64,000 nt of DNA, from contig CM035307.1 in NCBI GenBank assembly GCA_002900995.3, positions 3,038,001 through 3,102,000 on the forward strand. The letters run 5' to 3'. The position numbers were made by a program, and so were the translations under genes. This DNA is from Ganoderma boninense. Its lineage: Eukaryota > Basidiomycota > Agaricomycetes > Polyporales > Polyporaceae. Shown here piece after piece: positions 36,690-48,257 of the stretch (position 1 is the first letter of the stretch; the number at the start of each line of letters is the position of its first letter). The notes beneath the pieces are model-generated. The model searched no databases. It was given only the letters and a program-made list of their open reading frames with translations, and was not told the DNA's origin.

Positions 36690-37458
36690 GGCCGACCGTG
36701 GAGGACTGAAGCAAGACCAGACACCCAGAATAACCAGGATGGGCTGGAGAGGGGCGAGTGGATCTCAGCAAAGTCTAATTGGACGCGAAAGGACCTTTTA
36801 TACAGACGGCGCGTGGGGGCGTGATCGCATGGGCGGCGGGACAAATGAAGACGTGTGCCGTGACGGCACAGCGAGCAAAATCGCAGTGTGAGTGTCGAAG
36901 ATGGGCGACCCACCGCAGTCCGTCCGTACTTCTCCGAAGAGTTTGAGAAACATACCCATTTATAGAACTGTGGCTGCTGCCACGCGGCTCGTCGACCCAA
37001 TATCGTCTGTCCACTGCCTGAAAAACATCGTCTTGTGCGAAAAACATCGTCCTGTGCGAATTCAAATCAACGAATGAGGAAGCACCCACTTACGTCCGAC
37101 CGGGCCTTGCCGTCACACCACAACCCAGTTATGGGGCATCAAAACTCTCTTAGTAACAAACAGCACCGTGCTGTATTGCCAATGCCATTGGTCACGCATC
37201 CTCGTTTCATTACGAGCCGAGCGGTTCGGTCTCGGTCTTTGTCAATCCGTTCGGCCGAGACACACTTACTTGAGCAGGGTATGCCCAGGTGTCTAGTCGA
37301 GCAAATTCAGTGAACACTCCGTTATGTCCTCTGACAGTTGTCTGACAGCGCGTGAGCTGGACACGATCTATTACCTCGCGCACGCCCAGCCCCACGAAGC
37401 CAGACGTGCGGGAACATACAATATAACGACCACCATCGCCATGGTCCCACCCTCCCAT
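36690..37458. other. Intergenic, MFS promoter / uL24m 3' flank
   Basis: A 769-base stretch with no supported gene. It carries the promoter of the leftward MFS gene. Open frames on both strands here have no recognisable domains. Around 37022-37063 a short direct repeat (AAAAACATCGTC twice within 20 bases) is visible. Confidence 0.5.
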
Positions 37459-38725
37459 CTACGCAGCCCTGGGCGAGATCTGGTTCTTGGCCTCGGCGAG
37501 CACAAGGTTGCGCAGCTTCTCCTCGCGCTTCTCGAGCTTGCGCCCCTGGCGCAGGCGCTTCCGTTGCAGGCGCGCCTCCGCACCGCGGTTGCGCCAGCGG
37601 CGCAAGAGCTCGGCTTTGCGGTCCTTGACGAGACGCTGCTGCCACTTCCACGTCGCGTCCGCGTGCGCGACCTGCTTCGTGCGCCCGTCGAGGTTCGCGT
37701 ACTCGGCGGCGATGTACTCCTGGAGGAGGTCCTTCTGGTGCACGCTCAACGCCTGCCAGCGAGCCTGCTTCTTCGCGCGGCTGTGCGGGTTCGAGAGCTC
37801 GTTCTGGAGGTGCACCTCGATTGGCGCGGAGGCCGAGAAGAACGTCCTATCGGAGTCAACGAGGGACGTGATGTATTCCTGCTCGCTGGGTATCCGCGAA
37901 GCGGGATACAAGAAGGAGTCTGGGAGGGGAGGAGGAGTGTAGGTGACTTCGAGGACGGCATCTTCGGTCGTGTCGTAGGGAGTCGCTGTTGACAGAGTAA
38001 GTATTTATTGCTAAGTAGGGGGCAACGCACTCACGTTCTGGCTTCGTGACAGGGTTCCGCTTCGGCCATGGTATACGGATTGACACGTGGGTCTTGACAG
38101 TGTAGTTCGGCAGGCGAGGAGTTGTGTTCACAGCATATCGTCTCCAAATCCAGTAGCCACCCTTCCGGTAGTAGTAGGGCTGCGAGTTGGTCAGACGCGT
38201 AGCGAACACGCTAAACTAGAGGTCAGCACACTTCGATTGCGTAGAAGAGAGAGGAAAGCGCACTTCTTCAGCTTTGGCTCGGTCTCGTCGCCCTCAGGTG
38301 GGTACTCGTACTTTCCGACAAGCAGCTGGCATTTTGAATATGGCACAGAGATTCCAGACTGTCGCCCAGCTTCTGGCACATAACCCTACACATCGCGATT
38401 CGTAAAGTCAACCTACAACGCTCATGCTTTCGGCACTTACCGCCTTGTTGATCTCCCGCTTGAGTATGACACGGTTGGAGAGCTTGTTCACCCTGTGTAC
38501 TTCATGCACGGGACCATTGGTCTCGCCTCTAATCTTGATAAAGTCTCCGGGGACAATGTTCCAGTGCTTGATCCTATCTTTCGGCTTCGTATCCTTGGGT
38601 ACGGACTGGCCAGGCATGAAGGGGCCGCGAACCATGAATCGAGGCACGGGGAGGAGGTGGCGGAAGTTTCGCGTGAAGCTGCCGGTCGTGGCTGCGTAGG
38701 CCAGCTCCCGGGACGTGATAGACAT
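37459..38725 (-). CDS. MRPL40: Mitochondrial large-subunit ribosomal protein uL24m
   Basis: Component of the mitochondrial 54S large subunit, homologous to bacterial L24. The start at 38725 gives MSITSRELAYAATTGSFTRN, then GPFMPGQSVPKDTKPKDRIK. The KOW region follows: WNIVPGDFIKIRGETNGPVH, EVHRVNKLSNRVILKREINK. After introns come SGISVPYSKCQLLVGKYEYP, YYYRKGGYWIWRRYAVNTTP, and a fungal-specific helical extension (PASRIPSEQEYITSLVDSD, RAKKQARWQALSVHQKDLLQ, WRNRGAEARLQRKRLRQGRK) ending LVLAEAKNQISPRAA with TAG at 37459. The long Arg/Lys-rich extension fits fungal mitochondrial L24, which is much longer than the bacterial protein. At least three introns. Confidence 0.9.
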
Positions 38726-39119
38726 AGTGTACTGAGTCCCAGACCTTCAGGAGCAAAGAGGAGAGGAGAGGCACACCAGTGCACCAGTACGAGTCGCCGC
38801 CAGTGCCAAGTCGCGGTGACGGCGTCCAGCTCAGAATTTCCTTAAGCGCCTTATATAAGCGAAAGAACGCGCACACGCGACCGCGATGAGTATTTGGGAA
38901 GCGCTGTCGGACGCGACGCGACCCACTTGCCCGCGAAACTGCAGCGTTTCTTTTCAGGCATCTATATCATGTGCAATACAGTGAAAGTGATCCCGGACGT
39001 CCCAAAGCAATACATAATAAAATAGAGCTACAGAAAGCCCTCGTCATCGAGGCCACGTTTAGCCCACAGGCAACCCTGCGCGACCGGAACCATTCCACGC
39101 CGTAGATGAACTTGGCTCC
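38726..39119. other. Intergenic, uL24m promoter / MBF factor 3' flank
   Basis: The 394 bases contain no supported gene. They hold the promoter of the leftward uL24m gene, with a TATATAAG sequence near 38852, about 125 bases upstream of its start. Confidence 0.5.
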
Positions 39120-41439
39120 TCAGCTTCCAAAGTCTGTCGTCCCGAAGACCTCGTTAGTCCACACCGTCGGCTCGTCAGCAAACCCACGCACCTCCAGCAG
39201 CATGCCCACAACGCCGTCCACGTCCTCTGGCGGTATTCCCCCGCACCCGGCGCTGATCAGGCGCCGATACTCTGTCATACGTCCACCTGTGCCCGCCTCC
39301 GCCTGGAACTTGACAAGATGGTCGAACATCTCCCTCCTTCGCGTCTTGTGCCCAGAAAGCTCCTCCCGCAATCGCTCACACTCCCTACGGAGCTCCTCGG
39401 GGTCCGTTGGGATGTCCGCGAGGAGGCTCTCACCTTCAGGGGCAGATGAACGCTGTCCGGCCTCGCCCGACGCGTCCCGGGTCGTCCTCTCGTGCTCTTC
39501 TTCCTCCTTGACCCACATCTCCCACCCGAGCCGAAACCGCTTGCCCATTTTGCCTCGGAGCTCGTCCTCGAGTTGCTTGACCGTCGCCTGCGCGGCGGGG
39601 AGGCTCTGCGCCTGTGCCTTCAGGTGCGCCGCCGTCCGCTGCGACTCGAGAATCTCAGACTGCATGCTCGTCAGGAGGGCATTGGCCTGCGTCAAGTCCC
39701 GGTCTTTCTCTTTGAGTTCTTGGTCGAACGCCGCTGCGAGACTGTCGAGCATCATCGTGATATCCGTAACACAGCGCGTCGCTGCTTTCTGGCCCGTCGT
39801 GGAGTAATGTAGGGATGGACGGTCGCCCTGTGTGAGGAGGGCGTACGTTGAGGGTCCGTTAGGAGCAGCAACGGTGGCGGGCCCAGGGCCGTCGGCGGCA
39901 CTGCGGAAGGATAGTTGTCGCGAGGGGAGGACCGGTGATGAGCGGAAGCGTTCGTCCTCGAGGATATAGTCCTCTGTCGTCTTGCCATCATGGTTCGCGA
40001 TCTTCGGGTCTGCTCCGTGGTCAAGAAGCAATTTCACCAGCCTTTTGCTACGGCAGCGCGCGGCCATTGTTAGGGCAGTCTCCCCGTCCTCATCCTGGAA
40101 ATTGATAATGTCCGCGAGTTCGCGAGGGAAATCGGCAAGGCGCTGCAGGACGGTCTCCATGTAGTAGCGTGCAGCGTGTGTCTTGCCCTTCGACATCGCA
40201 ACATCGACTATATGATGGAAGACAGTCCGATTGCTGTTGTCGATGTTGAGGGTCGAGCGGTGTAGGAGCTCATAAAGTTCGGGGAATTTCCGCACGTCGT
40301 AATTGTTTGCGAACATAACACTGCGCATCAGGGCTGTCTGGCCTGCCTTGTTCACCCTGTAGATGTCCGCGCCGGCCGTGAGTAGCAGTTTAACTATTCG
40401 GATGCGCCCCATAGCGCTCGCCCAGTGCAGTGCTGTGTGGCCGTCGTCGTCGATAGACATGTTAGGGTCGAAGTCTGGTGGCGGGTTGATGAGAATTTCA
40501 GGTATTTGGTTCGAGTCGGAGATGAAGTATTCGAGTATTTGGTCTCCATATGCTGCGTGTCCGGCTCCGTTTGCAACGTAGCCCTCATCTCCACTCTCCT
40601 CTTCTTCGTCCAACTGGCGATGTTTCCGCTTGCGATTTGGCACGGGAGAAGGTGATCGTTCATCTTCATCCATTGCATTAGATGCGGATGCAGAAGGTCC
40701 AGGGCTGCTCCGAATAGGCGAGGGTGTACGAGAGCTCGACGAAGCTTCGGAGGGAGAGGGTGTCATTGTTCCGTCTTCAGAACCACGCACGGATAGGGTC
40801 TCGATATCTGAAGCCTCGCCCTCCTGTCCTGCTCGTTTTGAAGAAGATCGAGTGTTGACGGTAGAATCAACCACTGGCTCAGCAGCACGACGTATGCTCG
40901 CCTTCGAGGATTGCGCAGATACGAGGTGCTTTGGGGCTAACGGAGGGCTCTTTGCTTCGGGTTGGAAGTCAATGATGGGTCTCAAGGATGGTTCGCAGCC
41001 ATATTGTCTGCAGAGTGCAAGGCCTCGCTCGAGTGGTATCCAGGTGCCTTGGGGGGGTCAGGAAACGCGTGGGCTCTGTAGCGAATAGAGACTGACCTTG
41101 ATACTTCCCATAGCCACCTTGCACCTTCTCATGCTCTCCCTTCTGGACCTCCGCTCAAGAATACGAGTCCTCTGAGGTTTATCGAAACCGGCTACTTTGA
41201 GGATCTGGGTTGCGTTAAGCCAGGAGTCGACCGCCGCCGCATCACGGCGACTCCTTTGCACATCCTACAAGCATCTTGAGATCATGAAGTACGCGTCAAA
41301 CGCGTTAGTGGACATACATTTCGTAGACAGGGATGCCACTATATGTGGCCTGGGAGTCGGGGGGGTCGCGACGGTCACCAATGTGAAAGAGGGATGATGA
41401 TTGGGGGGACGTTACCTTGAAAATCTGATTGTCGGGCAT
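39120..41439 (-). CDS. MBP1: APSES-domain / ankyrin MBF cell-cycle transcription factor (Mbp1/Res type)
   Basis: DNA-binding subunit of the MBF/SBF complex, which drives G1/S genes through ACGCGT boxes. Exon 1 (start 41439) is MPDNQIFK; exon 2 reads [10 protein letters not shown]; then the KilA-N/APSES DNA-binding domain follows as [38 protein letters not shown] and [38 protein letters not shown]. The last exon (39120-40985) holds a Ser/Pro-rich, acidic linker with a nuclear localisation-like NRKRKHR, ankyrin repeats ([60 protein letters not shown]), a coiled coil ([20 protein letters not shown]) and the C-terminal heterodimerisation region. Two single-base gaps break the frame inside the DNA-binding domain: one G is missing near 41232 (RRRS|DSWLN) and one near 41154 (LER|EVQKG). 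Conservation on both sides argues for sequence error. Confidence 0.93.
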
Positions 41440-42259
41440 GGTGGCTGAGAATGTTGCGGCGACTGGATGTAGGCTGCTCTGTCTCTGTGTTGGCCGAGGG
41501 TGTGTGCGGGAAGGCAGGAGGGGAGTCGTGGAGGAGGAGGGGGGCGTAGGGATGGGAGCGATCTCCGACTCCGCTTGACGCGCCGTGGACGCGTTAGCGC
41601 CCTACCGTAGCTCTCACGAGCACGCGTCAGAAAGCCGCGACGGAAAGGGGCTTTCTTATGTCCGCCCTTGCCCTTGTACCATCTGCATCACCGTGACCGA
41701 ACTCTTGTTCCTCTGCTGCTCGACGGTGAATATTCCGCAGGAGACGCTGTGCCTCTCCGTCCGACGCCGGAATCGTGGCGGTGGCGAAGCACGAGCGCGC
41801 CGGAGTCGTGAGTGGCTGATTTCAAGCGCGAAGCGGGAACAACTTCAAGAGCCTCGCCGACGCGCCTCACATGAAACCGAAACCCAAAGAGTGGGTCGTA
41901 CGAGATGTGTAGCCACGCGTCGCAGAAGTGCGGACGCGGTGTTGATTGTGTTGCCGTTATGGGTGCTCACTTGTCGCGCGGGACTGTCGGTGCCAGACCG
42001 CGCCTGCGAGGGATGGAAACCGCGTGTCGGTCACGTGACCCTGCTCAGGCAGACGAACACAGGTCGCCGGTTGCGGTTCTCGTCCCTGCGCGACTCTCCT
42101 TGCTTCTGACAGCCACTCGCTGCCCCCGCGTACACCCCCGTCGCCCACCCGCGCCCTCTCTCGCCCTGCCTCCCTAGCAGACTCCATCGATGCCTCTCCC
42201 TTGCGAGCCTCTTTGTCACTTCGGTGGGAGGTCAGTCCATCTCGTTCCCACGCGTCGCG
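41440..42259. promoter_or_regulatory. Divergent MBF-factor / CDC14 promoter with MluI cell-cycle boxes
   Basis: The 820 bases separate two cell-cycle genes transcribed away from each other. The palindrome ACGCGT, the binding core (MCB) for the very transcription factor encoded on the left, occurs at 41589-41594, 41622-41627, 41915-41920 and 42250-42255. Three more copies (41065-41070, 41291-41296, 41300-41305) lie in introns of the MBF gene itself. This fits autoregulation and G1/S control of both genes. The sites are seen directly; their function is inferred. Open frames in this interval lack conserved features. Confidence 0.6.
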
Positions 42260-44425
42260 ATGAGCTCGGTGGAACTCATTCTCGTGGTTAACGTCCAGGT
42301 TGTACTTCACGTCCTTCCAACATCCCCCTCCGAGGCCGGACACACTCAACGAGCTCGCGAGAGATCCCGCTAACCTCCCCGAAGTCCGTGGGGGCCCCAG
42401 AGGCTCGTCCTCCACGACGCCGGAGGATGACGCCAAGTATTGGTACTTCACGATCGACGACCAACTACTCTATCTGTCCTTCTTTCAGGATTGGGGACCG
42501 TTGAACCTGGCGATGGTATACAAGGCATGCATCCTGATTCACGAGATACTCGGGGTACGTCCTACAGCGTCATGCCATCTCCGTGGCCTCACACGACCTC
42601 TGCGTTGCCAGGATCCTGCGATTATGTCGCATCGCATCGTCCTCTACTCGTCAAACGATCCTCGGAGGAAGGCAAACGCAGCACTGCTGATGGCCCTCTA
42701 CGTGGTAAGCATATCGCCCACCGCAGCCTACGGACCAGTGACCAATGACGAGCTGCAGATGATCGTCCAACAACGACCGCCCTGGGAGGCCTTCCATCCT
42801 ATCGCCGAGATCGAATTCATGCCCTTCCGAGATGCCGGACGAGGTCGTTCAGATTTCAACCTCAGCATACAGGATTGTCTCTGGGGTATCTACAAGGCAA
42901 TGCAGAACGGTCTCTGCGACATGAATGAATTCGACATCGAAGACTACGAGTACTACGAGAAGGTGGAGAATGGTGACTGGAACTGGTTAACTCCCAACTT
43001 CATCGCGTTTGCCTCGCCTGTGGACCCCATATGGATTAAGAAGGAGAAGGAGAAGCGCGAGCAGGAGAACCAGGCAGTGCTGCCCCCATCGCCGACGAAG
43101 GCGATCGCGTTGCAGCGGAAGCTGCCGACTCCGTTTCAGAATTGCTTGGATTACTTCGAACGACAGAGTGTCAAACTAGTAGTCCGGCTCAACAACCCAC
43201 TATACGACGCTCAGCTCTTCGCCGACCGTGGAATCACTCATCAGGAATTATACTTTGACGACGGTACGAATCCCACTGACGACATTGTTCGCAAGTTCAT
43301 CGATATGGCGGACGAGGTCATCGAGAAAGGCGGCGTTGTCGCAGTGCACGTGAGTATGACTGACGAGAATAGCCCGTACGACTGACATACACCCCTTGAT
43401 ACAGTGCAAAGCCGGCTTGGGAAGGACAGGTACGCTCATTGGAGCATATCTCATCTGGAAGTACGGCTTCACGGCCTCGGAAGCGATTGCTTTCATGCGT
43501 ATCGTGCGCCCTGGTAGCGTAGTCGGCCCGCAACAGCAGTATATGTACCTCAAGCAACTAGAATGGACGAAATGGGCGGCGGTCGACGAAATGCGCAAAT
43601 TGCGGCAGGCGGCGGTCTTCACTGCGACGAGTCTCGTGGCGCCAGTCACTCCTCCTAACGAGACCGAGGACGAAATGGAAGTCTTCACAGAAACGACGAC
43701 GACGGTCGTGACAACTTCTGTGACTTCGGCCGCACCCGTCCCTCCAGTCACACCGAGCAAGCATGTGGCGGCTGCCACCGCGAGGGCGCAAGCTATCTCT
43801 CCGCCAGGACAACCACGGAAGACTCCCGCCGCAAAACGAGTGGCGTCGGACTCGGACGCAGAAGAGGAAGCCGACACACTTCCCTGCACTCGCTACAGCA
43901 GCTCCGGTACGCAGAAATAAGGCGAAGCCAGCATCGGCGCGGGCCGCTTCCCAGCGTGTCCCCGCTTCGGAGCAGCGACCAGTCCGTGTCACTCGCTCAG
44001 CGGCGACTGTGGCGGCGAAGAAGGTCAGCACGGTGCTCGGTGCGAACAAGACTACGAAGGCCAATGGACAGTTACCCAACAAGATTCCCCGGCTCACGAA
44101 GGATACGTCTGCCCGGGGCGCAGCTTCTGGGACCAAGGATGCACCCCTTCCGCCCGCCCCGACACGCCCGCTGCGGCCCAGGCAGCCTGGCTCCCCAACC
44201 CCCTCGCGTCTGCCCACTCTCGTCGGCAAGCGCACACATCACAATTCTACTGGCTCTGTCCAAGAATCATCGGCGGCTGCGGCAGCGATTGTCAAGGCGG
44301 CAGGCACATGGGTCGCAAACAACGCTTCCTCCGTCGTGAACCCCGCGTCCAAGTCTGAGCGGCCGAACCTCCGGAGTGTTCGGCGACGGCGAAGCAGCTT
44401 CAGCGCCGCGGACGTCGTCGCATAA
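42260..44425 (+). CDS. CDC14: Dual-specificity protein phosphatase CDC14
   Basis: Phosphatase reversing Cdk1 phosphorylation at mitotic exit, cytokinesis and septation. The proposed start at 42260 gives MSSVELIL; the conserved N-terminal block RLYFTSFQHPPPRPDTLNEL follows but needs one base removed near 42293. Then WYFTIDDQLLYLSFFQDWGP, an intron, SHRIVLYSSNDPRRKANAAL, a 54-nt intron, MIVQQRPPWEAFHPIAEIEF, MPFRDAGRGRSDFNLSIQDC, FNCLDYF-type text, and WLTPNFIAFASPVDP. The active site is VAVHCKAGLGRTGTLIGAYL (HCxxGxxRTG), split by an intron after VAVH, followed by MRIVRPGSVVGPQQQYMYLK. The tail is Thr/Ser/Ala-rich and basic. One extra C in CCC near 43881 shifts the frame from EEEADTLP into ALATAAPVRRNKAKPASARA, which ends SVRRRRSSFSAADVVA at 44425. 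Without the correction a stop occurs at 43918. Confidence 0.92.
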
Positions 44426-44999
44426 TCCTCCGTGTACAAATGGGCTTCGAACAGGCTTCGGGCGCCCTATTTCTCCTCCTCAAGCCTTCTGGCTAATCTC
44501 ATTCATCTTAGCGTTGTATCAAATATCGATTCCGCATGTCGGGCGCGACATGCACGTTCACACTCATTTCATTTGTGAATATTTATCATTGTTTTTGTGT
44601 ACGCTGGCTTTACTCTCGTCATTGCCGTTCCTGTCATCATCGTCGTTCCTTGCCCATCGATCTCACTTCCCCCCTCCACTCTCTTCGTTTCCAAGCCGCT
44701 CACCGGAATCCCTGGCACTCACCGCACATCACATGGTCGCTATCACGCTTTCGCGGGAATCATTTACTCTGATTTACGAGGACTTGTCTATAGCTGTGGG
44801 CATCTAAGGCACATCGCATTCTGTACATCACTGTCGCGCATCGTCTGCAATGCATATACATACATATTCCGTGGCCGCTCGCTCAAACTCGGGACACTGT
44901 AGCATTCATCGGTAACGCATGCCTAGTATTCTGTCTTAATCATAAGTACGACAAATCTTCATTTCTTCTGGAGCTGTACTTTCCCCCTACTCGAATGGG
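44426..44999. other. Convergent intergenic region
   Basis: The 574 bases lie between CDC14 and HEM12 3' ends. The sequence is T/C-rich on the plus strand (44560-44720), as expected of 3' UTRs. Nothing else is supported. Confidence 0.6.
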
Positions 45000-46257
45000 T
45001 TACGCCGCTGAGTACTTGTGCACGCACTGCAGGAACCAGCGCATATCCTCCGGATCCACTCCAGGTGTAATGCCATGTCCCAAGTTTGCGATCCAGGCCT
45101 TCGTCTTCTTCGCGCCCTTGAAGCTCTCTGACATCCGCTTCACCTCGCGCTCCAGGGCGTCCCTTCCTCCATACAGCAGACCAGGGTCCAGATTGCCCTG
45201 CAGAGCGACCTTGTCGCCAACCGCTCGCCGAGCATCCGCTGGGTCGATGCACCAGTCGATGCCGATGACATCGTAGCCAGCCTTGTCGGCGCATAAAGCG
45301 ATCTGGGTATTTTGGCCCTTAGGAAAGAGCGTCATGGGGACGACGGGAATGTTCGCAGCGGCGAGCTTCGCGCGCACGCCGGAGGATATGCGTCGGAGAG
45401 AGGGGAGAGCGAACTCCTCGAAGTGGTGCGGAGCGAGCTCGCCTGCCCAAGAGTCGAAGACTTGGACGAGCTACGAGGCGAAGAGATGGTTTGAATGGAC
45501 TTTGACCAAGCGGTCAAATGCGCATGCATACCTGAGCACCCGCCTTGATCTGACCGACGAGGAAGTCGATGCAGACATCCGCTATTTGGTTCAACAGCGC
45601 CTTGGACTCTTCGGGGTACTTGAATAACCACGACTTGCACTTCTGGAACGTTTTGGAGCCTCCGCCCTCAATCATGTAGGAGAACAGCGTCCACGGTGCA
45701 CCACAGAAGCCGATGAGAGGCACCTCGCCGTTCAAGGCGTGCCGCGTCTGCGTGATCGCCTCGTAGACGTACCCGAGCTCCTTGTCGACATCGACAACCT
45801 TCGGGAGCTTCTCCGCGTCCGCGGGTGTGACGAGTGGGTTGGGGAAGTGCGGGCCAGGATTCATGATCACCTCCATGCCCATCGCCTGGGGAACCACGAG
45901 GATGTCGGAGAATATGATCGCCGCATCGAGCAGGCCCGTGTATCGCCGGACGGGCTGCAGCGTCACCTCCATCGCCAAGGCGGGGGTGCGGCAGATCTCG
46001 AAGAAGTCATGATCTGCGCGGACTGCCATAAACTCTGTCCGGGAATGAGGTTAGGGATCCTGCACGCGATGAAGAGGATTTGCCGAGCGCACCGGGGAGA
46101 TACCGTCCTGCTTGACGCATGACCCAGACGGGAGCGCGTTCGGTCTCCTCTCCTGTTCACCATCGCGTCTCAGACGCGTCGCTAGCATATGAAGTGGAGA
46201 CGCACCTCGTGCGGCGCGCAGGATCAAGTCATTTTTCATTGGAGGGAAGCTGGACAT
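45000..46257 (-). CDS. HEM12: Uroporphyrinogen decarboxylase
   Basis: Cytosolic haem-biosynthesis enzyme converting uroporphyrinogen III to coproporphyrinogen III. The start at 46257 gives MSSFPPMKNDLILRAARG. After an intron that ends within the next block come VWVMRQAGRYLPE, F-MAVRADHDFFEICRTPALAM, TLQPVRRYTGLLDAAIIFSD, ILVVPQAMGMEVIMNPGPHF, PLIGFCGAPWTLFSYMIEGG, and KTFQKCKSWLFKYPEESKAL. An intron then leads to LVQVFDSWAGELAPHHFEEF. Finally YDVIGIDWCIDPADARRAVG, KVALQGNLDPGLLYGG, and ANLGHGITPGVDPEDMRWFL, ending HKYSAA with TAA at 45000-45002. The catalytic Asp of FSD and the substrate-binding RQAGRYLPE motif are present. About 360 residues, full length. Confidence 0.97.
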
Positions 46258-46611
46258 GGTTTGGGAGGTCGACGTGCAGTAGATGGGAATGGTAGGGGCA
46301 AGATCGATGGGTCTGAGAGGAGGCTGTCGCGCGTTGACAGCGTTCAAATAGGCCGGAGGACGCGTTCGAGAAGGGCGTGTACGTGTCCGGTGCCGAGAAG
46401 GACGTGGAGGGTAGAATGGTCCGGAGTGCTGAGAGCGGGGACGGGTACTCCGGGAGCATCGTGAACGCGCTGAGACTCGCGGTAGCGCGTGAACGGTGAG
46501 ACCAAGGCTTGCCTCCTGCTCTCAGCTCCTCTGCCTCGCTTCGTTTGTCTCTTCTCACGGACTCCACGGAATTCTTTCTCTTGTATCATAGCTCGCTCCT
46601 CCTCCTTGCGC
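46258..46611. promoter_or_regulatory. Shared divergent promoter region (HEM12 / SHG1)
   Basis: The 354 bases lie between the two divergent starts and contain no supported exon. No clear core element is visible. Confidence 0.5.
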
Positions 46612-47383
46612 ATGTCTATCAAGAATCCGACCCAGTTCATCGAAGAGTGAGGCTGCGATGGTCTTGAGCACCCATGTCGAGGACTGTGTGACGGACCGTT
46701 GACCACAGGTTCAAGAAGTCTGGACAGTATGATCGGCTGCGAAAGGAACTGCTGAAGGAGTTCAGGCAGAGTGTGGGTGCTCTTTGTCCCATTCCGTCCG
46801 ACGGTGCGTGGAATTGTTCTCTCAACATTATATCCTCCTCTCGCAGGACGCGATGGTTGCGCTCCTTTCTCGCGTCGATGATATCGCAAAGGAGAAACTC
46901 GCCTCGGATCCGAAGCTGCAGTACATGCCAGAGGCCCTTGTGACCAGGGAAGTGTTGCAGGAACTAGACAGGTGAGTGGCAACCGATGCTTTGTCCTCAA
47001 CTTCTGGCTTATGGCTCTTCCAGGTACCCTATAGTAGATCGTGCCGTGAAGGACGGGTCTATCCTTGATGACCCTTCTTTCGTTGCTAAATTGCGGAATA
47101 CCATGCATAACATTTTGGAAGAAGACCGGATTGCCGCAGGAAAAAGTGAAGCATATGCCGCCAATTTCTTAGCTTTCAGAATGATCCTGATTCATTATGC
47201 ATTGTAGCGCTTGATGGGACAGTCAATGGTAATGGTACGTCTCAGACAACGGGGCAGAGTGGGTCGGGGATGCCGTGGAAGGCGGGCGGGGTCGGCCAGC
47301 GTCCGGCAGGGAATGTGGATAGTGACAGCGAAGGTAGCGAGGAGAGTATGGATATGGACATCGAGGAATACAGCAGTGATTAA
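46612..47383 (+). CDS. SHG1: BOD1/SHG1-domain protein, COMPASS complex subunit Shg1
   Basis: Shg1 is a small subunit of the Set1/COMPASS histone H3K4 methyltransferase; the same fold occurs in mammalian BOD1. The start at 46612 gives MSIKNPTQFIEE, then an intron (to the CCACAG near 46707), FKKSGQYDRLRKELLKEFRQ, another intron, DAMVALLSRVDDIAKEKLAS, DPKLQYMPEALVTREVLQEL, and after a third intron YPIVDRAVKDGSILDDPSFV, AKLRNTMHNILEEDRIAAGK. A fourth intron (GTGAAG..TTGTAG) joins TLDGTVNGNGTSQTTGQSG and an acidic tail DSDSEGSEESMDMDIEEYSS plus D, TAA at 47381-47383. The alternation of FK.SG.YD..R...L and YP..D.AV matches the domain. About 170 residues. Confidence 0.87.
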
Positions 47384-48257
47384 TCGAGGATGGCGTGGTG
47401 TAGACCTCGATCTTAGGGTAAATTCCTATTGCCTCGTAGGGCTTATTCGGCGCCGCCATGAGTCCGAGATCATCGTGGCACTGGTTGTCCATGTGCACAG
47501 GTGTCTTTCTTGTCAAGGTGACAATAACTTCTCCGCGAGTATAGGACTCTGGCTGTTCAAGACGGGACTCGAGAAGAGTTACTTCCAGCAGCTTCTAATA
47601 ACTCTCCTGCTCCTACGCACGCTAACGCTTCGACTAATCCTGCAGCTACGCACTTGCAATGAAGATGGATCCGAGGCTCTCACATTCTTTGAAAGTGAAC
47701 CTGTTGTATTACTCGGCCACAATATCGGCCCAAGTGCCATTGCATACGATTACTGTAACATTAGTACGAGAAGTAGGAACAGAGACGATAACGCTCTACT
47801 GTCTCGCATTAGACCGCTGTTGCACCTTGGAGGCTGGGACGAACACAGGTTCATCGCTTGAACGAATGGCTCCGGACCGGGAGCTGCAATGTATCTGAAG
47901 CACCCCAGACCGACAGTAGCTTAGCTCGGACTGCAAGCGTCCATGTGCCCCCGATCCAGAGAAGGACGGACACCGAAGGGAGTCCGTGACTCCCTCGGAG
48001 CCACGGCGCAGAGAATGGTTTCGAGTGGCGGCTTTTTTGGTGACATTCATACCGTGGAGACTGCCTGGAGTCCGTCTGTTTTCACACCATGTCTGGACCG
48101 AAGGATCCCGCAGTGCTGCATTCAATCGACTCGTGCTTCATCTCCTTCGTCGTGTTGACTCGGATGGCGATGCGGCCCCCGCCGGGCTGTGGATTAGACA
48201 GCGTGAGCAACAATCAACGTCTCAAGGAATGGAGCAGGACGTACGCTGAAAGGAAGG
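47384..48257. other. Intergenic, no supported gene
   Basis: An 874-base stretch between the 3' ends of SHG1 and the DUF6534 gene. Several frames of 70-200 codons are open on both strands but none has a recognisable domain or a convincing intron pattern. Convergent 3' UTRs are likely at each edge. Confidence 0.5.

Noticed and set aside
41585..42177. Plus-strand frames in the MBF/CDC14 divergent region as short genes
   Set aside because: Arg/Cys-rich text with no conserved features in what is expected to be promoter DNA.
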